The notes under the pieces are model-generated. The model had not been told where the DNA came from. It saw only the letters and a list, made by a program, of their open reading frames with translations, and ran no database searches. Shown here piece after piece: positions 1 to 8,334 of a DNA stretch of 17,427 nucleotides; positions within the stretch are counted from its first letter, which is position 1; the number at the start of each line of letters is the position of its first letter. A program made the translations under genes and the position numbers. Source of the stretch: Smittium culicis (lineage: Eukaryota > Kickxellomycota > Harpellomycetes > Harpellales > Legeriomycetaceae); NCBI GenBank assembly GCA_001970855.1, contig LSSN01002066.1, forward strand, positions 1 through 17,427, written 5' to 3'.

Positions 1-156
1 ATAAGAATAAGAATAAGAATAAGAATAAGAATAAGAATAAGAATAAGAATAAGAATAAGAATAAGAATAAGAATAAGAATAAGAATAAGAATAAGAATAA
101 GAATAAGAATAAGAATAAGAATAAGAATAAGAATAAGAATAAGAATAAGAATAAGA
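1..156. repeat. Perfect hexanucleotide microsatellite, (ATAAGA) x 26
   Basis: The unit ATAAGA repeats 26 times without a mismatch and stops abruptly where GCTATATT begins at 157. The array starts at base 1, so its true length is unknown. The complementary strand reads TCTTAT and has no G-run on either strand's 3'-directed repeat, so it does not look like a usual telomeric repeat. A simple-sequence expansion is the plainest reading. Perfect identity of all units suggests recent slippage or turnover. Confidence 0.97.
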
Positions 157-2318
157 GCTATATTAATCGATTCAAAAAATATCTAAAGTTCAGAAATCTA
201 TAAATTTATGTAGAATAAGCTTCTGAATATATAGATCAAATAACAATAATACTGAAAATAAGTGACGAAATAATAATTAGCATTTAAATTTTATTTAGAA
301 GTTTGAATTCGATAAAAATTCTGCTTCGGTACAAGTACATTGAATATTTTCCAATAAATTTAGATATGACTCATATTTCACTGTAAAAAACCTTTAAAAT
401 TATTTAATATCAGATCAAAAACTATATGCTTATATTAATATTTTTATCTATTTCAATACTTATTTTATAGTAATTATGAGACAAAAATAAATGCAATTAT
501 ATTTATAATCAAATGAGTTTATATTAAATCAGGATTTGAAAAAATTTTATACTTAAAATTCGAATTCGCCAGAATATTAAACTAAATAGCTTGATAAAAA
601 CGTAATAAAAACATTATCTAAGCTTTAAAAAAAAATGTATGTGCTTTTTTCTATGTTATGAGATTTTGGAATAAGAAATTTACTCATGATTAGTGCTATG
701 CTATATAAAATTTTTATAATTTCGATCAAAAAAATAGATTTCTGGATCTAAACTCCAAAGCTAATGCTTTTTAATCTTAAGTTGTAGTTATTATTATAAG
801 TTATAAATTAATAATTCTATTTATTTAATAATAAAATAGAAATTCTTAAAATAATCACTACTTTGAATCAATAAAAAATAATTTTCGCGATTTTAATATT
901 ATAAATAGCCGATCCAAAATATAATCAGAAAAATTAAATATTATTAATTATTCTTATGATCTCTTAAAGAACTGATTTCAAAGTATTGAAACAATGACCT
1001 AATAGATAATAGAGATATATAAATTAAGTATTATAAAAAAATTGCAAATATTTCATTTCAAAGTTTATTAATTATAATAAAATATCTAATGTTTGTATTT
1101 TAACTTTTGAATTAAATATATTACAAGTATCAAATTTTAACTCTTTCAGGAACAATATATTAAAAGTGAAAACTTTCTAAAATTTGCTTTAATGTTCAAA
1201 GCATATATAAATGATCTAAAAAAATTAATTATATTTTTTTAATCATCATAATTATTCGTCAGATATTATTTTCTATTTTTGAATATAAACTTTTAAAGAA
1301 TTCGGTCTAAACTGCTCGGTTAAAATTCTAAAATAATGGATAAAATAAAAAAGTAATATTTTTGGGCTTTGAAATTCAGAATTAAAAAATGAATAAGAGA
1401 AATAAAATATTTAACCAGAAAATGTTCTGGATAAAACCGGGTCTAAAATTAATAAGCTATATGAATATTCATTTGAAAAAAATTGATAAATATACAAAAA
1501 TTAGAATATAAATTAAAATAAAATCTAAAAAATACATATAATTATCATCACTATATTTTAAAACAAAATTAAATAACACTTTGACTATTTTTATGTAATG
1601 TCCTGTCCATATTCATCTATTTTCCACAATTTTCATTCATCGAAATAAAAATAAATTTCAAGACTTGATAGAAAATATAACAATAAATTTGCTGTTTTTA
1701 TTACACTTTATAAACCATTCTAAATTTAGGCCCTTAATTGCTCAAATTAATACCTTTTAAAGTAACTAACATTTTCTAGTAACAATAATAGTATTAATAT
1801 ATAAAAAATCAACAAAATTATTTTGTACTCTTATTTTTTGGACTGTTATACGATATGACGATTTTTTGACCTTTTAATGTCGAAATTTATATTTTTTTTA
1901 GTTTTTAACGCAAGAAAAAAATTTTTTACATGATATTATAATTTCGTTTACTTGATAATGCTAAGATTTTTTCATATTCTATTTTTTAATCTAAAATTTC
2001 CTTCATTAAAAAGCTAATAGTTTAATAAAAAATCAAAAATTATTGTCTTGAGATTTGATTTTTATATTTATATTTCTGAAAATTTTTTAAATTAGGGCGA
2101 GTGATATTAAGTTTTTATAGTCCCAAATAGTAGTATTAAATGTTATCTTTGTAAGATTATTAAAATATTAGTTTTATTTTAAAGAGGGGTAGTATTAAAA
2201 GTACAAGCCTTACATCAATTAAAAAATTGAAAATAATTATTAATTTAATTGATTTTAGTAATTGAAACTATCTAGACATATTTAATTCCATAAATATTGT
2301 TTTAAATAAATAATACTA

Positions 2319-2369
2319 TCACGAGTTAATCGTATTTCAAAAATAATTTTAAAACTTAAAAACTCGTGA
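2319..2369. repeat. Inverted repeat, 9-bp arms, 33-base spacer
   Basis: TCACGAGTT at 2319-2327 is matched exactly by its reverse complement AACTCGTGA at 2361-2369. Each arm has four G/C bases, which is unusual in the surrounding A+T-rich DNA. My rough estimate is that a match this G+C-rich and this close is unlikely by chance. Function is unknown. Confidence 0.55.
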
Positions 2370-3826
2370 AAACAATCGAAGAATAAAATAAATAGCTCTT
2401 GTGAAGTTTAAATGAAGTAAAATTACACTTTTTTTTATGCATTTACATGTTATATTCTTTATAAAATACTTATTACTGTTGGTCATTGAATGAAAATTTT
2501 TGTAAATGAGATGTTTTTAATTAAAAATATTTGAACCCAAGTTTCTAGGAATCTTGGTATCTCGTCTCGTTAAATTTTAGTATAGTGAATGAATATTCAT
2601 ATATTACATTTATTAGCTTTTAAAAAACATATATTTGCAGTTAGTCAGTATAACTAATCAAAAAAGCAAGCGTCCGTTTTAAACCTATTTTTTCTAAATA
2701 AAATTATGATTATATGCCTAAATTTAAACATTATTTTTTACACTGTGATAATGTTAGTTTTAGGTCTGGTTGAGGCTGATAAAGGCCCTCCTCATATAAT
2801 TTTATGCATATTTAATCATTTTCCATATTATTTTATAATACTTAAATAAAATTTATATAATAATTAAATTAATAATATTTATTTTATTATAGATAGCATT
2901 GGCTTATTTTTTTCTTGATATAAATATTTTTGGAAATTTAATGGTTTAAAAAAGCAATTCACAATAGAAACTGATTATCATAATCAAAATAATTTAAACG
3001 TGTTTATAAAGTTAAAGGCTTTTGATAGTAAAAATTATTGAAAATACTCTATTATTTATAATAAAAGATAATAAAGGTCGCTAAAATTATTAAATCAAAT
3101 TTAACATAAATTAAATTTTTTTATTTTTATATTATGATGAAAACTGCAACATATTTTGATAATATATATGATATATAATTATATATATTCAATTTTATGC
3201 ATTAAAATATTTTTTTTAGTTGAATAATTATTAAAGATTTGATATATTTTTATACTGAAGTTTATTTAATAGTGCAGAAAATAAAGAAAAAAATTGTCTT
3301 AATTTTATAATAATCTTTATCAACCATGAAATTCAGAATATATAATTTAATAATATTATATTGTATATTGTTATGTTTAATATTTAAATCTTATTTATTT
3401 TATTACAGTTTTTAAATTTTTTCATTTAGATCATATTAGAAAAATGAATATTTAATCAAATCGATTCAATTAAAAATTTTTTTACGGATAAATAAAATAA
3501 AATTTAAACTATGATTGAAAAGATTGATTTTTTTTTTGCTAGTATTTAAAAAATTCCATGAAATTTATCTATCTTTGGAGATTTTCTTTTAAAATTTTTT
3601 AGATATACCATTATTGTTTATGTGATAATTATTTTTATCTCAATCTTCAAACGGAGATTATATGAAAATAAAAAGCGAAAGAAAGGATAAATATATTTTA
3701 ATTTAAATAAATTAAAAAATTTTATTATATGTATTATTGTAAAAAGTATGAATTAAATTAATCAAATCATCAAATGTTATACTATAAACTCATTTTAAAA
3801 TATATAATATTAGCCAAATTTTCTTA

Positions 3827-3904
3827 TCGAATAAATTATGTCATTTTAATATTATAGTAAACTAATTTATTCGACAATTATTTATTTTCAATATTAAAAT
3901 GGCA
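3827..3904. repeat. Two interlocked inverted repeats
   Basis: TCGAATAAATTA (3827-3838) pairs exactly with TAATTTATTCGA (3863-3874). TGTCATTTTAATATT (3839-3853) pairs at 14 of 15 positions with AATATTAAAATGGCA (3890-3904). The right arm of the first lies between the arms of the second, so the two stems interlock like an H-type pseudoknot and cannot both be simple nested hairpins. Each alone could occur by chance in DNA this A+T-rich; adjacency of both is less expected. Confidence 0.5.
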
Positions 3905-4939
3905 TTTAAATTATCGGATTTCTAATTTATGTAATTATAAAAAATTTAAATAAATTACATTTTTAGAATTATTTATACTATTTATTTTTAAAAAAATTCA
4001 CCGTTTTTAAAAGTAAAAAGCTAAATAATTTTATTTAATTACTAAAAAAATGAAGATTAAAATAAAGTCAAATCCAGTTAATAAAGGTCGAAAATGGCTA
4101 TTATATTTATTTTATTTATCTTTTTATAGCATAAAAAATTTCGATTCTTTGTTTTAAACGATTATAGCATATGATAATAAATCCAATACAGTAGAAAAAA
4201 TAGAAAATTAAATTTTTATCATCATTAAATAATGTTATAAATATTTTGCTAGAGACTTGATTGTTAATTAAAAAAATTTTTTTCGCATAAAAATTAAGAA
4301 ATTTTTGAAATACGGTTTTTTATAATAAAATATAAACTACAAAGAGGTTATTGGATTTTTGATTTTTTTTTAATTATTTAATTAAATTTATATTAAATCG
4401 AAGATTTTAATCCTAATAAAATATATTTTCAAGCACTAAATAATCACTCTAAATATATAGCTCATTTAATCCATAAATTTTAGATATAATTCGATTATTC
4501 GTTATAATATTAGGCTATAAAATATTTTTATTTAAATTCATACGCTTTTTATGTCGCTTCTCCCTATTATATTTATATTATTACTAATTTCATGAAAATT
4601 TATTTACTTTTGAAATAATGCCATTTTTGAAACATTTTATATCTATCATATTATTTTACATAATTTTTATTATAACTACAAATATTCCCTAATACATTTA
4701 AACTTATTGATTTTTAATTTGAAAAATAGATGCATTGATTTTATACAAAATTATGTTTTTTTCTTTTCTATAAAAATTATGAACTTTTAATGTTCATTAA
4801 AGCAGATCCAATTCGAAAAGAATTGACATTAAGCCATTATAAACCAATATAGTTGAATATTTGTTATTTTCTTGTGTAATTTAAAGATATTTTTAAGCGT
4901 TTATATGAGTTACTGATTTAATTAAGCCGAAAAAAATTT

Positions 4940-4956
4940 TTTAATTAGGTGGAACG
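4940..4956 (+). repeat. Dispersed purine-rich motif, copy 1 (AGGTGGAACG)
   Basis: TTTAATTAGGTGGA at 4940-4953 is an exact 14-base direct match to 13967-13980. Its continuation AGGTGGAACG (4947-4956) matches exactly the reverse complement of plus-strand 14296-14305. Six of these ten bases are G/C in strongly A+T-rich DNA. It is probably one copy of a degenerate repeat family that is mostly found right of 12600. Confidence 0.4.
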
Positions 4957-6520
4957 TAATCAAAAACTAAAATATAATGTTTTAAATAAAAAATAGATAA
5001 TAGATTCTTTTAAGAAAGATTTATAGGGTATAAACATTCTTCTTAATAAAAGTTCATTTTCAAAATGAGGTATAGCCATCGCTTTAAATAAATTAGAGTG
5101 CTTATCCGCTTTTTCTTGTTATAATTTCTCAAAAAAAAATCTTGTTTAAAAGCATAATGAATAAGTTTCGAGTTATAGTATATGCCTGCTTATTAATATG
5201 ATATAATTATCTAATGAATATTGCTTAAATTTGATAAAATAGAAATTAGTTTATACTGCTATTGAAAAAAGATAATAATAATTAACTTATAAATTAGCTG
5301 TTATCTTTCAATAAATAAAATCACACATAGATTATTAAGTGTAAATTATTATATCAAACTAGCTATTAGCTAATAAATATAAAGATTATAAATTTTATAC
5401 ATGTTTCATGGATGAAATTTTTTTATCCACAATTAGCTTTTTGGAATATCCATATATAAATTATTTCAATTTTACTTAATATTGAGGTAATTAAATTTAT
5501 GATAGATATTAAATGATTTCGCTTTTTTTTCTTATTTATTAATAATATAAAATATATCAAGCAAAAGATGATAGCATATTTAAAAATTTTTAAAAATTTA
5601 AATATACTTGACATGTCAACAAGGAAAATGATTTCGTTAAAAAAACCCCAAAACTAATAAAAATTCTAATAAATCTGATAAATGTAATTTTTTATAAAAA
5701 AATTTAAATCTAAAATATAATTGAAAATTTTCTAAAGTCGAGTTGATCAAGTTATGAAAAATTCGCTTGAGAAAAAGAATGAATTAATTCTTAGTAATTT
5801 CTCAACAACATATCGAATTATGAATATTTAGATGATATTAGATTATTATTATTGCTTTCCAAAAAAAAGTCATATTTAGTTCAGTATATTAATAAAATAA
5901 TCTAAAAATTTGACAGGAATTAGTAAAGCTAGTTAAAGGATGTATTAATTTAAATCTAAAAATTTATAATTTCAGTGAATTCATTCCAAACAAAAATTTT
6001 AATTTATAGAAATTCCTGTTCATTTCTGCATTAAAATACTAACTCTTATTGATATGTAAATAATAAATTTCTCTAACTAATATAATAAATAAATTCTTGA
6101 TTTGTGATTTTTTTTATTCAGTTAAACTAATACCATTTTAAATTTATCAAATATAAGCGCTTTGCTGTATGAAGATCCTAAGATTCAATCGAATAACTAA
6201 AAATCCATTGTTTAAAACATTTTGTCGTGCTGATATTAATCGCTATATAGTATTAAATATTGTATTGGCATATTATACTACACGAATTTTAGTTATAAAT
6301 CCAAGATTTCTTTAAAATTATTATTCAAAAAATAGTTTCTATTAGTAAAGATTTAGATTTCCTTAGTTATACCGCATCTCATCGCTTTTTTCTATCTTAA
6401 ACTTATTTTATTCACAAGATTGATATGGACTATAAAGATGAATAACAAATAAAGCTCCTTGTAATTATAGAGAAATTAATGAATTTCACTCTATTATTTA
6501 TAAATTTCCATATCTATCTA

Positions 6521-6539
6521 GCCTATTACACAAATAGGC
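6521..6539. repeat. Hairpin, 7-bp stem, 5-base loop
   Basis: GCCTATT (6521-6527) pairs exactly with AATAGGC (6533-6539) around the loop ACACA. Three of the seven pairs are G:C. There is no T-run directly after it that would suggest a termination signal, and no adjacent gene. Function is unknown. Confidence 0.45.
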
Positions 6540-7119
6540 CTCATATATGCGCAATTCTTGAAAAAGAAATAGTTTTATAGAAATTAAATTACAGATTATA
6601 AAATTTTACATTGCATTAATACCAAAAAAAATGCCAAAATGTTTTAGTAAAATAAATAAACATAAAAAAAAAAGTAAAATTTTATCAAACAAACAAGTTT
6701 AATCATTTTTAAAGTTTCAGTTAATACTATCATGCTGGAAATAAGAGCTCTCTTGTTTATACATTTCCTGTCCAACTCTCATTAAAAAAATTAGATTTAT
6801 GATTCGATTATGACTTAAATGCAAGTTTATTATTTGCTGTTTCTTTAAAATAAACCAAAGATTCTCTTGGCCTCGAAATAAAAGTATTTTAATTGAGCGC
6901 AGTTGGCTATATTTGAAGATCAAAAATAGTGTATCTCCAGTGAAAGGGTTGAGAATCACACAAAAACATCCTTACATTCGTTAATTTTAATATTCTTGTT
7001 TTATTTATTTTTATCAATAAAATTCTAAAGATTCATTTCGTGTTTTAATAATATCTTATAAATAGCCAGATTTTCAAGTGGGTTTTAAAAGGGTAAAAAT
7101 AAAAAGGAGCTATTTTCAA

Positions 7120-7141
7120 TAGTAATGAGTCTTCATTACTA
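7120..7141. repeat. Hairpin, 9-bp perfect stem, 4-base loop, upstream of the gene
   Basis: TAGTAATGA (7120-7128) pairs exactly with TCATTACTA (7133-7141) around the loop GTCT. It lies about 225 bases upstream of the predicted start codon at 7365, so it could fall in the promoter or the 5' leader. It could be a dyad-symmetric protein-binding site, but several such stems are expected by chance at this composition. Confidence 0.4.
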
Positions 7142-7255
7142 GAAAAAATAAAATATTTAAGGGCTATTTAAAGTAGACCTTGAAAATATACATAAACCAA
7201 AAAAATAGTTAAAATTCTAATAAAAAAAATAAGTATTAATAAATATTGACAGAAA

Positions 7256-7372
7256 ATGAAAAAAAAACAATTAAAAAGATTAAAATGCGAAAAATTTTCT
7301 TTATTCCTTCAAGATATTATATTTTTTAATTTTTATAACTCATTTCAATATCCACTTAAGCATAATGAATAA
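7256..7372 (+). promoter_or_regulatory. Two upstream ORFs before the auxilin-like start codon
   Basis: An ATG at 7256 (context AAAATGAAA) opens a 38-codon frame that ends with TAA at 7370-7372, overlapping the main ATG (7365) by eight bases. A second ATG at 7285 opens a 14-codon frame ending at 7329. Neither is in frame with the main ORF. If the mRNA starts upstream of 7256, both would be met first by scanning ribosomes and would be expected to lower main-frame translation. If transcription starts between about 7290 and 7364, they are irrelevant. The sequence alone does not show the start site. Confidence 0.3.
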
Positions 7373-8243
7373 AGAAGAAATCTTCGAAAACGACGAGTAT
7401 CTTATATTCAGTAAAGGGTCACTGAAAAAAAAACCTACTGGTAATAAATTACATACAAATATGTCAAAATTAGAGTTCAATAAAATAAAAAAATCAACCG
7501 AAAATGTTGATTTAGCTACTTATTATGAAGACATCAGCAACGATGGTATTGTTAATTTTTCAAGCGACGATGAAACTAAAAAAGTCACCAAAAAAAGCTA
7601 TATTCAACCAAAATCAATCAGTATACCTGAAAAAAAAGACTTCATATACGATAGTTTGAATCCAGAATCTAATATCGCGAAATATGCAGTTTTAAAAAAA
7701 GCGTATGATCTTGGGCAAGATATGGAATTTGGAATTAAGAGAGTGCTCGCTAAAGATCAGCAATATTACTCAGATAAAACCAACATTGATTACTTCAAAA
7801 AAGTAATAAATAGATCAATTAATACCGAATACTCCCCTTCAGTTAATGCAGATAGCGAATATAGTAGATTAAAAACCTCTCCAGATTCACAAAAATATAT
7901 AGAAAAAGGCGTTATAGACATACCTGAAGTAGAATTTGCAACAAAATATAGTAATGACTTCTGCAATAAATCTGAAAATATAGATCTGAATTTTAAAAAA
8001 TATACTATATCGATATTATCTCCTCCCAAAGTCAAGGTTTCTTCAGAATGCCATCAAAAGATAATAATAGAAAACCAAAAAAAAAGTGGTTCTGACATAT
8101 ACCAACAAAATTTAAACTTCAAAGATCCTAGATTGATGCAGAAAAAAAATATCTCAAGTAATTCTAGCGAAACCGATAGCAGTTCTGACAATGTAATTAA
8201 TAAACCTTTAATAGTTAGACAAAAAAATTTTTTTGAATTATAA
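7365..8243 (+). CDS. Lys/Ser/Asn-rich N-terminal ORF, probably exon 1 of the auxilin-like gene
   Basis: The frame is open for 292 codons from ATG 7365 to TAA 8241-8243. No in-frame ATG lies between 7365 and the upstream in-frame stop at 7281, so the start is well defined unless there is an upstream exon. I recognise no domain. The protein is hydrophilic, with no signal peptide or membrane segment, acidic-serine clusters near residues 67-71 and 267-276, and a possibly helical stretch near residues 100-150. I see no DPF/NPF motif and no strict clathrin box. The next ORF begins only 91 bases downstream on the same strand, in a window otherwise nearly without genes. A phase-0 GT donor at 8193 and an AG acceptor ending at 8301 join the two in frame. 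I therefore infer residues 1-276 (7365-8192) are the N-terminal part of one 1262-residue protein, where yeast Swa2 keeps its clathrin-binding region. If unspliced, it is a 292-residue protein of unknown function. Confidence 0.7.
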   Translation: MNKEEIFENDEYLIFSKGSLKKKPTGNKLHTNMSKLEFNKIKKSTENVDLATYYEDISNDGIVNFSSDDETKKVTKKSYIQPKSISIPEKKDFIYDSLNPESNIAKYAVLKKAYDLGQDMEFGIKRVLAKDQQYYSDKTNIDYFKKVINRSINTEYSPSVNADSEYSRLKTSPDSQKYIEKGVIDIPEVEFATKYSNDFCNKSENIDLNFKKYTISILSPPKVKVSSECHQKIIIENQKKSGSDIYQQNLNFKDPRLMQKKNISSNSSETDSSSDNVINKPLIVRQKNFFEL

Positions 8244-8301
8244 TTATTTATAAAATGCATAAGATACAGTAACGAGAGTGATATTATATACATTTTTATA
8301 G
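8193..8301 (+). other. Predicted phase-0 spliceosomal intron, 109 bases
   Basis: The donor GTAATT starts exactly at a codon boundary of the upstream ORF. The acceptor TTTTTATAG ends at 8301, and its last three bases (TAG, 8299-8301) are the stop that closes the downstream frame, so the frame is open from the very next base, 8302. A possible branch site, CAGTAACG at about 8266-8273, lies about 30 bases before the acceptor. The intron contains the upstream ORF's stop (8241-8243) and is more A+T-rich than both exons. Splicing adds 11 codons before ATG 8335. An alternative phase-compatible donor is GTTAGA at 8214. No transcript evidence is available. Confidence 0.6.
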
Positions 8302-8334
8302 AAGCCTCTGATTTATTTAAGGAAAAACAAAGAA

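Larger units (their letters stand above)
157..4939. other. A+T-rich gene-free DNA
   Basis: I see no open frame of useful length, no tRNA-like B box and no rRNA. The stretch is dominated by A and T runs and short AT alternations (for example around 3155-3190). A small G+C patch lies at 2764-2792, including TGAGG and CCTCA arms, with no clear identity. Two inverted repeats (2319-2369 and 3827-3904) are listed separately. This is probably intergenic DNA. Confidence 0.6.
4957..7255. other. A+T-rich gene-free DNA left of the auxilin-like gene
   Basis: No supported gene. A 63-codon minus-strand frame at 5423-5614 is Ile/Lys/Phe-rich and of a length expected by chance. An 80-codon minus-strand frame at 6717-6959 lies in a patch of clearly higher G+C, but I recognise no family in it and its length is also near chance expectation. 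Two short perfect hairpins (6521-6539 and 7120-7141) are listed separately. Confidence 0.55.

Noticed and set aside
1..156. Telomere
   Set aside because: The repeat has no G-cluster on either strand in the usual telomeric sense and does not match any telomeric repeat I know. A microsatellite is simpler.
2535..2558. tRNA-like arm (CCAAG...CTTGG)
   Set aside because: Only one 5-bp stem is present; there is no matching acceptor, D or T arm and no B-box sequence.
2740..2749. ACACTGTGAT shared with 15149-15158
   Set aside because: Several ten-base matches of this composition are expected by chance in the window.
5423..5614. 63-codon minus-strand ORF
   Set aside because: It is an Ile/Lys/Leu/Phe-rich translation of A+T-rich DNA. 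At about 80% A+T roughly one codon in ten is a stop, so a few open runs of this length are expected on two strands of 17 kb. No family was recognised.
6717..6959. 80-codon minus-strand ORF in a higher-G+C patch
   Set aside because: About one open run of this length is expected by chance, and I see no domain or motif. The higher G+C is noted, and a translated search would settle it.
7790..8293. Two minus-strand ORFs (7790-8035 and 8054-8293)
   Set aside because: Both are antisense to the well-supported plus-strand gene and its intron and show no features of their own.
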